From contig NZ_CP118108.1 of assembly GCF_028747985.1 (NCBI RefSeq), positions 3,167,501 to 3,231,500 on the forward strand: DNA of 64,000 bases, in the 5' to 3' direction. Shown piece by piece: positions 45,337-54,917 of this stretch. The notes under the pieces were generated by a model. That model worked only from the letters and a program-made list of their open reading frames with translations, was not told where the DNA came from and ran no database searches. The position numbers and the translations under genes were made by a program. Origin of the DNA: Paenibacillus urinalis. GTDB taxonomy: Bacteria; Bacillota; Bacilli; Paenibacillales; Paenibacillaceae. Each line of letters opens with the position of its first letter. Within the stretch, counting starts at the first letter, position 1.

Positions 45337-46434
45337 CTATGTTTTCTGAACTTCTTCTACAACTTCCTCATTGTTCTGTATAAAATGGTCCAGCTCTTCT
45401 GCTGTAGGCATTGCGTCCGAGCAGCTATGGCGAGAGATTACGATGGAAGCAGATGCTGCACCTCGTTTCATCGCTTCTTTGACGCTGTCTCCTTTCATCA
45501 GTCCGTATATAAACGCAGAGGCATAGGAGTCACCTGCTCCGAATGTTTTTAATACTTTGGTGTGAAAAATACCGCTTCGATGCGCTCCTCCGTCAGCAGT
45601 ATATGCGATAGATCCATTTCCTCCGTGCTTGATGACAACAAGCTTTGCACGATGCGAGAACCAATGTGCTGCAGTGGACTGATCATTAGAGCCTGTGTCG
45701 CCATACAGGCTTTCCATCATGTCAAACTCTTCGCGTGTGCCAATAATGTAATCGCATTTCTCAGCAGCCAGATTGTAGTACACTGCGGTCTCTGCATTCG
45801 ATTTCCAGGTATAAGGACGATAATCAAGATCAAAAAATACGGTCGTACCATGCTTTACAGCAAATTCCAGTGCCAAAAACACCGCTTCTCGGGAGGGGCT
45901 TTGTGCTAAGGCAGTTCCAGATATAAGCAAGGTCTTCGTATTACGAATGTAATCTTCGGAAATGTTGTCTGTACTTAGTAGAAGGTCAGCTGCATTGTCA
46001 CGGTACATCAGTATGCTGCAATCTTGGGGGCTTTTTATTTCGGTAAAAGCAAGACCTGTAACCGCGCCTGTCGTATCCTCAATAACCTGGCTGTCGTCGA
46101 TGCCTTCCTTACGAAGATAGTTTCGAATAAAACGACCCATCGGGTCAGAGGCAATTTTGCCGATAAAGCCGCAGCGTAAGCCCAGTCTTGCCGCGCCTAT
46201 CGCGATGTTAGCCGGTGATCCGCCAACATACTTCGTAAAGGTTACTGTTTCTTCCATCGGGCGTCCTGTCTCGTTAGCGTTCATGTCAATGCATAGCCGA
46301 CCTAGGGCCACTAAATCCATTGATCGTTTGGGGTCGAGCTTAAGAAGGGGGGCAGAGTGGCTTTGTGTTATTTCCTGTTGTTCGAAGTGATCCGTGACCG
46401 GGCCACCTTCAACATTAATAGGCTTTTCTTTCAT
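45337..46434 (-). CDS. iolC: 5-dehydro-2-deoxygluconokinase
   Basis: A 365-residue PfkB/ribokinase-type enzyme that phosphorylates 5-dehydro-2-deoxygluconate. LGRLCIDMNANETGRPMEETVTFTKYVGGSPANIAIGAARLG is the substrate part (quoted here as LGRLCIDMN, YVGGSPANIAIGAARLG), and TFGAGDSYASAFIYGL the anion hole and base. About 35 extra residues precede the core, but the ATG at 46434 with AAGGAGG is well supported. First gene of the operon, behind a promoter flanked by LacI-type operators. The aldolase IolJ is not encoded here. Confidence 0.93.
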   Translation of the reverse strand: MKEKPINVEGGPVTDHFEQQEITQSHSAPLLKLDPKRSMDLVALGRLCIDMNANETGRPMEETVTFTKYVGGSPANIAIGAARLGLRCGFIGKIASDPMGRFIRNYLRKEGIDDSQVIEDTTGAVTGLAFTEIKSPQDCSILMYRDNAADLLLSTDNISEDYIRNTKTLLISGTALAQSPSREAVFLALEFAVKHGTTVFFDLDYRPYTWKSNAETAVYYNLAAEKCDYIIGTREEFDMMESLYGDTGSNDQSTAAHWFSHRAKLVVIKHGGNGSIAYTADGGAHRSGIFHTKVLKTFGAGDSYASAFIYGLMKGDSVKEAMKRGAASASIVISRHSCSDAMPTAEELDHFIQNNEEVVEEVQKT

Positions 46435-46474
46435 TGCTATTCCTCCTTATGGATAGAAAACAACAATCTTAGGG

Positions 46475-46552
46475 TAAGCGCTTAACCTTTTCTATGGCAG
46501 ATTATATTCTATATGTAAGCGATTTACAATACAATTTTTAGATTAAGCGCTT
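46475..46552. promoter_or_regulatory. Three LacI-type operators at the iol promoter
   Basis: Three AAGCG-centred dyads lie at 46475-46484 (TAAGCGCTTA), 46514-46528 (TGTAAGCGATTTACA) and 46544-46554 (TAAGCGCTTTA). The middle one covers the -35 and spacer, the first lies about 15 bases past the start of transcription, and the last about 55 bases upstream. They suit repression and looping by the LacI-family regulator encoded next door. Confidence 0.65.
46501..46529 (-). promoter_or_regulatory. SigA promoter of the iol operon
   Basis: TTGTAA (46529-46524), a 17-base spacer and a consensus TATAAT (46506-46501) on the minus strand, about 65 bases before the iolC start. Confidence 0.75.
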
Positions 46553-46635
46553 TACTATGAATTTGGTTGCTCTGCAAATGTGAATTGGATAGAAGCAGAA
46601 ATAAGCATTTTGATTAAATGTAGAGTGATATGGAC

Positions 46636-46663
46636 AAAAAAAAGACCCCTGTCTACTCAAGGG
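46636..46663 (-). terminator. Terminator overlapping the LacI-type regulator stop
   Basis: CCCTTG/CAGGGG arms around the TAG stop are followed by eight T with one leading C on the minus strand. It separates the regulator from the iol operon. Confidence 0.7.
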
Positions 46664-47663
46664 CCTTGCTGGTAGAATTACGAATAACAAGTTCGGGGGG
46701 TAGTGAAATTTTTCGTTTAGTTGCTTCCGGATCGTCGATAGATTCATTGAGCAGTTGCATTGCCTGCTCAGTCATGTCTCGGAGAGGCTGTGCAATACTG
46801 CTTAAAGAGGGATGGCAAATATCTGCAAGCATGGTGTTATCGAACCCGATAACGGACAGGTCCTCGGGAACATTCAAGCCTGCTTCACGCGCCTCCTGTA
46901 ACACCCCGATCGCCAGCAGGTCGTTGCAAGCAAAAATGGCCGTTGGCCGTTGGCCACCCTCTTCCCCCAGCATTCTATGGGCGACCTTGCGGCCATTCTC
47001 GAGTGTAGCCGAGGTCTGTACCATATGGTCTGGATGATCAAGAGAGACCCCGTGTGCCTCCAGTGCATCCAGAAATCCTTGTTCTCTATACCTGCTTCCA
47101 GGCAAATTGTCAGAAATAATCCCCAGTCTGCGATGGCCGAGGGCCAGAAGGTATTCTGTTGCTATATATCCGCCTTTATAGTCGTCCACTGTAATGCTGT
47201 TACAATCAAGCAGCCGTACGTCAGCAGAGAAAAGAACGGTAGGCACCTTATTCTCAAGCAGCCGATGAATCAGCTCGGGATTGCCCACATGTGAAGCAAT
47301 GATAAGCCCATCAACACGTTTTCGCTGCAGGAGAGAGATATAGCGGGCCGCTTTTTCATCGTCACGATCCGTACTGCAAATAATAAGGTCACTGCCTGCC
47401 TGCTGCGCATAATCCTCAAAGAAACGGGCAGCCTCTGCAAAGAATGGATTCGCAATATCTGGAATCATAAGTCCAATGGTTCCCGTCCGCTGACTGGTCA
47501 GTGCTGAGGCGACCATGCTGGGCTGATAATTTAATTGTTCCATGATAAGGTGAACTTTCTTCCGTGTCTTATCACTGATGCGGCCATTGTTATTCAGCAC
47601 CTTTGATACAGTAGCAATGGAAACGCCGGCCTCCCTTGCTACGTCATATATGGTTGGTTTCAT
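46653..47663 (-). CDS. LacI-family transcriptional regulator of the iol operon
   Basis: A 336-residue repressor. The helix-turn-helix is IYDVAREAGVSIATVSKVLNNNG, with the hinge helix QPSMVASALTSQRTGTIG. The C-terminal ligand domain follows the ribose-binding fold (GLMIPDIANPFFAEAARFFEDYA, VPEDLSVIGFDNTMLADICHPSLSSI). It lies directly upstream of iolC, in the same direction, and three operator-like palindromes sit in between. This would replace the DeoR-type IolR of Bacillus. The inducer is presumably an inositol intermediate. Confidence 0.88.
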   Translation of the reverse strand: MKPTIYDVAREAGVSIATVSKVLNNNGRISDKTRKKVHLIMEQLNYQPSMVASALTSQRTGTIGLMIPDIANPFFAEAARFFEDYAQQAGSDLIICSTDRDDEKAARYISLLQRKRVDGLIIASHVGNPELIHRLLENKVPTVLFSADVRLLDCNSITVDDYKGGYIATEYLLALGHRRLGIISDNLPGSRYREQGFLDALEAHGVSLDHPDHMVQTSATLENGRKVAHRMLGEEGGQRPTAIFACNDLLAIGVLQEAREAGLNVPEDLSVIGFDNTMLADICHPSLSSIAQPLRDMTEQAMQLLNESIDDPEATKRKISLPPELVIRNSTSKALE

Positions 47664-47734
47664 ACTTTCCGCTCACTTTTAAGTTTTGTCGTCTAAATTC
47701 AAGAGTTGTTAAGACGCTAATCTGCATGTCTGAT

Positions 47735-47763
47735 ATTATAGGAAATTTATATCGTATTGGCAA
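47735..47763 (-). promoter_or_regulatory. SigA promoter of the LacI-type regulator
   Basis: TTGCCA (47763-47758), 17 bases, TATAAT (47740-47735) on the minus strand, about 70 bases before the regulator start. Confidence 0.7.
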
Positions 47764-47804
47764 AACTTTGATTATTATGACTCCTTGCTTCAGAGAAATT
47801 AAAA

Positions 47805-47829
47805 ACCAGCACCCGATTGGGGTGCTGGT
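47805..47829 (-). terminator. Terminator after the second importer operon
   Basis: A perfect ten-base-pair stem ACCAGCACCC/GGGTGCTGGT with a five-base loop, followed by five T on the minus strand, 23 bases past the binding-protein stop. Confidence 0.9.
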
Positions 47830-47851
47830 CGCTTAGATACGATCCTAATCC

Positions 47852-49411
47852 TTATTTCTTCGCCAAAAATGCATCCAGCTGCTTCTGCTTCTCCGCTATG
47901 ATCTTATCAATTCCCGCTGCCTTCAGCTTATCTGCATACTTGGGAATCATTTCATTCGGATCTACGGCACCGGAGGTCAGTGCAGGCTTGAATTGCTTGT
48001 TAACATTGTTGACAGCAGCAATCTCATTCTTGACCGGCTGGCTGTTGAATGTGAATCCAAGTGCAGGCGATTTTACACCTCTGGCATTAAAGTCTTTAAA
48101 CTTATCCCATTTCTCCGGGTCCTCATTATCCCACAAATAGTTCAGGAATTGATTACCAAGCTGCCACTGAGCACCCGGGTTATAAGTCCGGTTATTCGGA
48201 TCGGTTCCTTCAGGAAGACTGATGATGCTGTCACTGCCTTCTTTTTTCACATAATGTGTGCCTTCAATTCCAAAGTTAAGCAAATTATTGACAACCGGAT
48301 CGGAGTGCAGCAGGTTAATGACCTGCATTGCTTTCTCCGGATTCTCGGAAGTGCGGGAGATGGCAAGCATGGCTCCGGAGGTATCCCCGGTTGTAATGGT
48401 CGGCTGCGTCATCTCGATCTGAGTCAGCGGGAATCCGACATAGCTCTCTTCTTCCTTGTCCTTGCCCGGCTTCATCCCGTCCGTCCACATGAACACTTTA
48501 CCTGCCTTGGCCTGATCTTTCGGGAAGACGGTCGAGGTTGCTGCATCACTATTAATATAGCCGGCCTCATACCATTTGCGAGCTAGCGCTGCCGCTTCCT
48601 TGAATTCGGGTGTCTCCACTTCATTCAGCACCGTTGTTTCGGAACCAATCTTACGAATGACACCTGGTACGGAGGCATCGCCGAGATAGTCCCAATCCAG
48701 GTTATCAAGCAGACCATTCCCAGTCGAGTTAGACATATAGAACGGAGTCACGCCTGGTTCATTCTCTTTGATGGTCTTGAGCAGCGGCTCCAGATCTGCC
48801 CAGGTCTTCACATTGGTTATATCCAATTTGTATTTCTCCAGCAGATCCTTTCTGACGAGGACACCACGGGTAGCCGCCAGCTCCTTGTTACTCGGTACGC
48901 CATAATTCTTTCCATCGACCTGGGAGCCTTCCAGGAAGGCAGGATCCAAATTCTTGACAATATCCTGTCCATGAGATTCCAGCAGATCATTCAGCGGCAG
49001 GAACGCGCTCTTCGCCACGTTGACTGTGTAATTCTGCCAGGCTGCCGTAAAGATAATATCCGATTTCTCCCCCGACGAGATCATGAGGTTCAGCTTGTTA
49101 TCCCATTGGCCCCAATCGATGGCATTAATCTTCAGCGTTGCGCCAATCTTCGGTTCCATATACTTATTGATCTCCGCTTCTACAAGTGCAACATCCTTCT
49201 GCGGAGTTCCCGGATAGAACAGGGAGACTTCATAAGGCTTCTCCGTTTTACCACCCGAATCTGTACCTCCGCTCGTTCCTGTATTACTGCTTGCAGGCTC
49301 CGCTTCTCCTCCTCCGCAAGCACTCAGTACCATGACAAAGGTTAGAATTGCAGCGAGGAATAATGGCTTCCTCCTTGCACGTGTCCCCCGAGCCTTTCTC
49401 TGTTGATTCAT
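47852..49411 (-). CDS. Extracellular solute-binding lipoprotein
   Basis: A 519-residue lipoprotein of the long CUT1 type. An Arg/Lys-rich start (RKARGTRARRKPLF) leads to a hydrophobic helix and the lipobox LSACGGG. A Ser/Gly/Thr linker precedes the body, which has YEVSLFYPGTPQKDVALVEAEINKYM and the C-terminal NEMIPKYADKLKAAGIDKIIAEKQKQLDAFL helix typical of this group. The ATG at 49411 is nine bases after GGGAGG; the ATG at 49417 is only three away. It is the last gene after two permeases, the reverse of the order in the first importer. Confidence 0.9.
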   Translation of the reverse strand: MNQQRKARGTRARRKPLFLAAILTFVMVLSACGGGEAEPASSNTGTSGGTDSGGKTEKPYEVSLFYPGTPQKDVALVEAEINKYMEPKIGATLKINAIDWGQWDNKLNLMISSGEKSDIIFTAAWQNYTVNVAKSAFLPLNDLLESHGQDIVKNLDPAFLEGSQVDGKNYGVPSNKELAATRGVLVRKDLLEKYKLDITNVKTWADLEPLLKTIKENEPGVTPFYMSNSTGNGLLDNLDWDYLGDASVPGVIRKIGSETTVLNEVETPEFKEAAALARKWYEAGYINSDAATSTVFPKDQAKAGKVFMWTDGMKPGKDKEEESYVGFPLTQIEMTQPTITTGDTSGAMLAISRTSENPEKAMQVINLLHSDPVVNNLLNFGIEGTHYVKKEGSDSIISLPEGTDPNNRTYNPGAQWQLGNQFLNYLWDNEDPEKWDKFKDFNARGVKSPALGFTFNSQPVKNEIAAVNNVNKQFKPALTSGAVDPNEMIPKYADKLKAAGIDKIIAEKQKQLDAFLAKK

Positions 49412-49451
49412 CTGCATAGACCTCCCAATAATGATTTATGAACACATAAAA

Positions 49452-50360
49452 TCAGCCTTTTACAGCTCCTACAGTCAGACCCTTGATGAAATAACGCTGG
49501 AAGAACGGATATGCGAGCACAATCGGTCCAATCCCCACGACCGCCATGGCCATCTGCAGCGTTTTGTTCGGCAGATCCAGCATTCCGCCTTGTGAAGAGA
49601 TCTGTGAAGCAACGTTAGAGTTGCTCGTTAAATACTGGATATCCAGCAAGGTACGGTACATCAAATATTGCAGACTGATCGTTTTGTTATCCGAAATAAA
49701 GATCATGCTCAAATACCAGTCATTCCAATAATTCAGCGTACTGAACAGCGCTACCGTTGCAAGTACGGGCAGAGATAACGGCAGTACAATTCTGATAAAT
49801 GTCCGCAGCTCTCCGGCTCCATCCACTCTCGCGGACTCGAGGATCGAGACAGGTATGGAATTGGCGAAGAAGGTCCGCATGACGAGTACAAAAAATGGTG
49901 ACATGAGCATCGGCATGATCAGGACCCATAGGGTGTTCTTCAGATCAAGCAGATTGACATAGACGAGATACCAAGGAACAAGTCCGCCGTTAAACAGCAT
50001 AGTAAAGAAGATGAAGAAGGCGAAAAATCCTTTGTACGGTAAGTCCCGTCTGGACAGCGGATACGCATAAAAAGCGGTCAACGCCACACTGATGACGGTC
50101 CCAACTACGGTTACGAAGATAGATACGCCGTAAGAGCGAACGATCTGCTCCATATCCTTGAACAAGAAATCGTAAGCGCTTATACTAAACTGCTCGGGAA
50201 TGAACTTGTATCCGTTTGCGATGACTGTTGTCTCATCTGAGAGGGAAATAGACAGCACAAGCACAAGCGGCAGAATACATATAGCGGCATAGAAGATAAA
50301 AAAGGCATGAATGACAACCTTCGATTTGCCCGATACTTGCAGCGGTTTACTGGAACTCAT
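49452..50360 (-). CDS. CUT1 sugar ABC transporter permease (LplC-like)
   Basis: A 302-residue six-helix membrane permease. The EAA loop is LESARVDGAGELRTFIRIVLPLSLP, and it ends FIKGLTVGAVKG. It lies 21 bases after the LplB-like gene and 40 before the binding-protein gene. The encoded pair forms the channel; the ATPase is not in the operon. Confidence 0.93.
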   Translation of the reverse strand: MSSSKPLQVSGKSKVVIHAFFIFYAAICILPLVLVLSISLSDETTVIANGYKFIPEQFSISAYDFLFKDMEQIVRSYGVSIFVTVVGTVISVALTAFYAYPLSRRDLPYKGFFAFFIFFTMLFNGGLVPWYLVYVNLLDLKNTLWVLIMPMLMSPFFVLVMRTFFANSIPVSILESARVDGAGELRTFIRIVLPLSLPVLATVALFSTLNYWNDWYLSMIFISDNKTISLQYLMYRTLLDIQYLTSNSNVASQISSQGGMLDLPNKTLQMAMAVVGIGPIVLAYPFFQRYFIKGLTVGAVKG

Positions 50361-50381
50361 ATCAGGAACTCTCCTCCTTGA

Positions 50382-51320
50382 CTAGAATAGTGCGTTATCT
50401 TTATCGATCCTGCGGACGATGGAATTGGACACCAATACAAGCACAAATCCAACCACAGCCTGATACAAACCTGCAGCTGACGACATGCCGATGTCTCCAC
50501 CAATGAGGAACGTACGGTACACATACGTATCAAGCACGTTAGTGACCGGGAACAGCGCACCGGATTCAAGCGGTACCTGATAGAACAGCCCGAAATCTGC
50601 ATAGAAAATACGTCCGATTTGAAGCAGTGTCATAACAATCATTAATGGATATAGGAACGGTACAGTGATATACCACACCTGGCTCCATTTCCCCGCTCCA
50701 TCCAGCACGGCAGCCTCATAATACTCTTCGTCAATGCCAATGACCGCTGCCAGATAAATAACCACATAATAACCAATGTTCTTCCAGGTATTCACGAAAG
50801 GCAGAATGTACGGCCAATATTCCGTCTCCGTATACCAATCAATCGGCTCCTTACCGAACAGCGGCAGGAAGCTTGTGTTCATAAATCCTGAATCTTTGCC
50901 CAAGAAGGCAAGCACCAGATAACTTACGACGATCATGGACAGGAAGTAAGGAAGCAGCATCACGGATTGATAGAACTTCGATGAGAATCTCCCCTTCACT
51001 TCACTTAGCAAAATCGCTAGGCCTGCACCGAGCACCAGATTGAGCAGAATGAACACGACGTTGTAGGCCAGTGTATTGCGTGTAATCTCCCAAGCATCAG
51101 AGGTACCGAACAAATACTTGAAATTGTCCAGCCCCGCCCACGGACTCCCCATAATTCCATCCGCGTAGTTCACATTCTTGAATGCAATGACAACCCCAAA
51201 CATCGGCAAATAATTGTTGATCAGCAAAAATACGACACCCGGCAAAAACATAAGGTACAGCACCTTGTATTTCTTAAGGTTGTACAGTACGGTCCTTTTT
51301 TTCTTTACTGTGTTCGGCAT
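50382..51320 (-). CDS. CUT1 sugar ABC transporter permease (LplB-like)
   Basis: A 312-residue permease. The start KKYKVLYLMFLPGVVFLLINNYLPMFGVVIAFKNVN and the EAA loop EAAVLDGAGKWSQVWYITVPFLYP identify the LplB/YtlP type. It is the first gene of the three-gene importer unit; a TATAAT at 51390-51385 about 65 bases upstream may be its own -10. GGGGGAG precedes the start. Confidence 0.92.
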   Translation of the reverse strand: MPNTVKKKRTVLYNLKKYKVLYLMFLPGVVFLLINNYLPMFGVVIAFKNVNYADGIMGSPWAGLDNFKYLFGTSDAWEITRNTLAYNVVFILLNLVLGAGLAILLSEVKGRFSSKFYQSVMLLPYFLSMIVVSYLVLAFLGKDSGFMNTSFLPLFGKEPIDWYTETEYWPYILPFVNTWKNIGYYVVIYLAAVIGIDEEYYEAAVLDGAGKWSQVWYITVPFLYPLMIVMTLLQIGRIFYADFGLFYQVPLESGALFPVTNVLDTYVYRTFLIGGDIGMSSAAGLYQAVVGFVLVLVSNSIVRRIDKDNALF

Positions 51321-51465
51321 AGCTTTACCTTCGACTCCCCCTTCTCATATGCTTCACAGCCCCTCCTACTGCAGCGGTAGCTTTATTATAAGAAGGTACA
51401 GGGCATGCCGAATATCAGGTCTCGTAACCCCGGGTATGTGTTTTCATGACATCCGTCATTTATAC

Positions 51466-51484
51466 AAAAAGAACGACCGTTCTT
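51466..51484 (-). terminator. Terminator after the YesN-like gene
   Basis: AAGAAC/GTTCTT with a four-base loop, then a T-run on the minus strand, about 25 bases past the stop. It separates the regulators from the importer genes. Confidence 0.65.
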
Positions 51485-51506
51485 AAACGACCGTCCTTCA
51501 TGCTTA

Positions 51507-53120
51507 TTACCCTTCTGTATTCTGACTGTGCTGTCTTCGATACTGCTGAGGAGTCACTCCTGTGTGCTTCTTAAACATTTTCGTGAAATGCTGATAATTG
51601 TAATACCCGACTTTACTTGCAATATCGGTCACTGTCGACAGAGTTGCACAGAGCAGCTCCTTCGCTTTTGCAATTCTCGCCTGCGCAATATATTCCGATA
51701 TGGACAGCCCTTTTTCTTTTTTGAACAATCGTGATAAATAAGCCGGATGCAGCTCTGCAAACTCAGCGAGCTCCTCTCTGCCCAGGTCCTGCTCAAGCCT
51801 TCCATCAATATACAGACAGACCTTCTCAATCGCAGAATACGTATCCTCCCCTTCGGGGTGAAGAAGAGCCGATGCGCGTGTAATTAACTGATGCGCCCAA
51901 TCTCTGAGCGTTTGGATCGAACGAGTTACTTCTCTCTCTTCAGGCTCATCTCCCGAGTATAAGCTGTGCAGAGCAATACCGTTCTTGTGCAGAAGCGGGA
52001 TGATGGTATGAAGAAGCGCATGATAAAATGACTCCAGCAGCTCAGCGGTGAGCGAGCTCTGATGCTGCATCCAATCTATGAGCTCATCTGCCTTTTGCAG
52101 CACTTCCTTGATTTTTCCAGTTGCGAGCAGTACGGCAATATCCTCGATCCAAGGCAGAGGCACCAGCTCCTTCACGCCTGCTTGTCCTGCGCGGTCTGAG
52201 CGAAGATAATAAACATCTTCACTCCCTGCGATATGGTGCCGATGCTCCTGCATCAGCATCTTATAAGCATCGGGAAGCTTCCATATACTTGTATAATTTC
52301 CGATACAACATGAGATCCGGGCCGAGAGATATGTACTGCATCTGGCTATATAATCTTTACAGTGATCCAGTATTTGATGGGCAGCGAGCGGCTCCTGTAG
52401 CAGGACAAGGACATATCCTCTCTGATCTAAAATGACATGTCCCGCTGCACCGCTGAGCACAATTTCCTCCGCCGCATTGCTTAGTCCGAACTCAAGGATA
52501 TCCAGGTCTTTGGACGGGAATGTCCTGAGCCACTCCTCAACTTTAAATAGAACCGGCAGGATGCTCATGCCGCCCTCGACATCTGCGTGATAGATCAGCT
52601 TCAGCTCATGAAACTGAGATTCTGTGAGATGAGATCGGCCCGAATATAGATCCTTCCAGAATTTAGTGATTCGCTTCGTGCTCCAGAATCGATCTTCATT
52701 TAAATAGTTCAGATACTGTTCTTTTAGCCGGGCAAATTCATCGTCATGACTTTTTTTCTCTAATGCACGCTTCACGGTATGGATCAGATCAGTGGATTGA
52801 ATCGGCTTCAGCAGATAATCGAAGCTGTGCATCTGGATTGCCTTTTGTGCATAAGAGAACTCGGCATGTCCCGTCAGAAAGATGGTCTCCAGCTGCGGCA
52901 CATGCTCACGGACCCAGCTTTGCAGTGATAACCCATCCTCCTCCGGCATTTCAATGTCACAGATCATGATATCGATCTTCTCTTGTGTGAGAACTTCTCT
53001 TGCTTCGTCAGCTGACATCGCCGTGTATAACCTGTCAAATCCGATATCACTCCAATCCACGGCATGCTTCATGGCTTCCAGCGCGTAATATTCATCATCC
53101 ACGATGAGCAAGCTGTACAT
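51507..53120 (-). CDS. YesN-type response regulator
   Basis: A 537-residue regulator. The N-terminal receiver has LLIVDDEYYALEAM and the phospho-acceptor in IMICDIEMPEEDG. A long variable middle part follows, then a C-terminal AraC pair of helix-turn-helices: GREELAEFAELHPAYLSRLFKKEKG and TVTDIASKVGYYNYQHFTKMFKKHTGVTPQQYRRQ. It is the partner of the YesM-like kinase, whose gene overlaps its start by 26 bases. The importer genes 186 bases downstream are the likely target. Confidence 0.92.
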   Translation of the reverse strand: MYSLLIVDDEYYALEAMKHAVDWSDIGFDRLYTAMSADEAREVLTQEKIDIMICDIEMPEEDGLSLQSWVREHVPQLETIFLTGHAEFSYAQKAIQMHSFDYLLKPIQSTDLIHTVKRALEKKSHDDEFARLKEQYLNYLNEDRFWSTKRITKFWKDLYSGRSHLTESQFHELKLIYHADVEGGMSILPVLFKVEEWLRTFPSKDLDILEFGLSNAAEEIVLSGAAGHVILDQRGYVLVLLQEPLAAHQILDHCKDYIARCSTYLSARISCCIGNYTSIWKLPDAYKMLMQEHRHHIAGSEDVYYLRSDRAGQAGVKELVPLPWIEDIAVLLATGKIKEVLQKADELIDWMQHQSSLTAELLESFYHALLHTIIPLLHKNGIALHSLYSGDEPEEREVTRSIQTLRDWAHQLITRASALLHPEGEDTYSAIEKVCLYIDGRLEQDLGREELAEFAELHPAYLSRLFKKEKGLSISEYIAQARIAKAKELLCATLSTVTDIASKVGYYNYQHFTKMFKKHTGVTPQQYRRQHSQNTEG

Positions 53121-54888
53121 CCTTATTCTCCTCCCTCACCTTGCTGCTCTCTATATAGTTAATCGTCAGGTACACAAGGGCTCCGCCATCAGGGCTGTTC
53201 TCAAACTGGATCTGAGGCTCTATCCCCTTTACCTTCTTAAGCCGGTGCTTGACATTCCATATCCCAATGCTTCGTCCTGTTGCTTCTTCGGGATGCAATT
53301 CCCCCTGCTGAAGCCTAACTAATACGTCCTCGGCGAAGCCCGTGCCGTTATCCTGAATTCGTATTCTTAGCTGCTGTTCATTAGGGACAAAATCGAGCGT
53401 AATGTCCAAACGCAGTATACTTCTCCCTTTGCGGAAGCCATGCACAATGGAATTCTCTACGAAAGGCTGTATGGTGAGCGGTGGAATCAGCATTTCTTCG
53501 ATATCCGGGTCTACGGTCAGCTCATATTGCAGACGTTCAGGAAAACGCAGCTTTTGAATTTCGAGATAATTTTTAATATGCAGAAGTTCATCCTTGATCG
53601 TAATCAGACTTCGATCCGCCTGCATACTGAAGCGAAAATACCCGGCAAGATGCTCCGCCATCTTCTGAACGAGCTCATTCTTGTGAAGTGCGGCAAGACT
53701 ATGAATAATGTGAAGTGAATTAAGATAAAAATGCGGATTGATCTGCATTTGGAGCTGCTTGAGCTCGGCCTCCTGTACACGAAGCTGCTCCTCATACATG
53801 CCTATCTTCAGCTGCTGAACTTCTGCAGTCATTTGATTAAACGTATCTGTAACAAAAGTAAACTCAGGAGATGAGGATGGGCCAAGCTTTACACTCAGAT
53901 CGCCCCTGCTGACCTTTCTCATTCCGGTTATCAGTGTATTCATCGGTTTAAACAAAACCTGTCTCAAGAAGAACAATACAGAGACAAGTAATAGAGCAGC
54001 CACGACTGGGATAAACCGGATAATCTGCTGAAATACAGGCAAGTTCCGTACAATACTCGCCTCGGGCAGCATAACGACATAATGAATGGCTCCGTCATGT
54101 GCGGGAACATCAATTAGCAAATATCGTCCTTCGCGTTCAGAATCACCTACGATGTCGTAGAGCGAATCCTCTTCTGAATTCTCTAATTGAAATGCGGACG
54201 CAAGCTTCACTACATGGTCAGGTACCACTGTGCCGGAGAGCGCCTCCCCTTCTCCTGACAAAATAACCGCCCCTCCGCCTTCGCCCCAATCCGCACGGTG
54301 TACACGCTCATTCAAGCTGTTGATCGGCACCCAGGCCCCAGCGATGAATTGCTCGTTAATCCGCACCGTTTTTACGAGATGATAGGTTCCCTTAGTCTGA
54401 ACAATTTCCCATTTATGTGTCGGGACTTCTGCGCTCATCGAAGCAGCTGCAGGCATCATGGTTGAGAGCGCGTTGATCTTCTCGTCATACCCCCGCTGCG
54501 TAGCTAGCAGCGTATCCTTGTGAACGGTATCATACAGAAATAAGCCGTCCAAGAGATCATAGAATCCGAGATCTGTTCTGAATTTATTTACGATCCGCTG
54601 CTTGGCAATCGTGTAGTCACCACTGCCATAGGGCAGAAAAAACAACGAAATGATATCTGGGTCCTGTTCCCCCAGGCTATATAAGTAGCGATTCGTTTCC
54701 TTAAGGATCCGCTCGTTCTCCTCGACATTTTTGAGGACATAATTGCGATTGGTCAGGGATACCTGGTCGCGAACCACACTCATCGCATACACATTGTTAA
54801 AGTATAGAAACAGCACGAGCGGAGCCATAATTAAACAAAAGCCGGTGATGAATTTAAAACGCAAGGATGATCTTGTACGGAGTTTCAT
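53095..54888 (-). CDS. YesM-type sensor histidine kinase
   Basis: A 597-residue membrane kinase. Helices at about residues 10-32 and 290-312 enclose an extracellular sensor; a HAMP segment (FKPMNTLITGMRKVSRGDLSV) follows. The H-box is QMQINPHFYLNSLHIIHSL, a variant of the usual NPHFLYNTL with the aromatic residue and Leu swapped. The ATPase part has PPLTIQPFVENSIVHGF and RIQDNGTGF. The ATG at 54888 follows GGAG; 25 more codons could be read upstream through a catabolite site, which makes that unlikely. It signals extracellular sugar to the YesN-like regulator. Confidence 0.9.
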   Translation of the reverse strand: MKLRTRSSLRFKFITGFCLIMAPLVLFLYFNNVYAMSVVRDQVSLTNRNYVLKNVEENERILKETNRYLYSLGEQDPDIISLFFLPYGSGDYTIAKQRIVNKFRTDLGFYDLLDGLFLYDTVHKDTLLATQRGYDEKINALSTMMPAAASMSAEVPTHKWEIVQTKGTYHLVKTVRINEQFIAGAWVPINSLNERVHRADWGEGGGAVILSGEGEALSGTVVPDHVVKLASAFQLENSEEDSLYDIVGDSEREGRYLLIDVPAHDGAIHYVVMLPEASIVRNLPVFQQIIRFIPVVAALLLVSVLFFLRQVLFKPMNTLITGMRKVSRGDLSVKLGPSSSPEFTFVTDTFNQMTAEVQQLKIGMYEEQLRVQEAELKQLQMQINPHFYLNSLHIIHSLAALHKNELVQKMAEHLAGYFRFSMQADRSLITIKDELLHIKNYLEIQKLRFPERLQYELTVDPDIEEMLIPPLTIQPFVENSIVHGFRKGRSILRLDITLDFVPNEQQLRIRIQDNGTGFAEDVLVRLQQGELHPEEATGRSIGIWNVKHRLKKVKGIEPQIQFENSPDGGALVYLTINYIESSKVREENKDVQLAHRG

Positions 54889-54917
54889 CTGCTGCACTCT
54901 CCACTTCCTACCATGCT

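Noticed and set aside
50173-50182. TAAGCGCTTA, identical to an iol operator
   Set aside because: It lies inside a permease gene far from any promoter, so I take it as chance.
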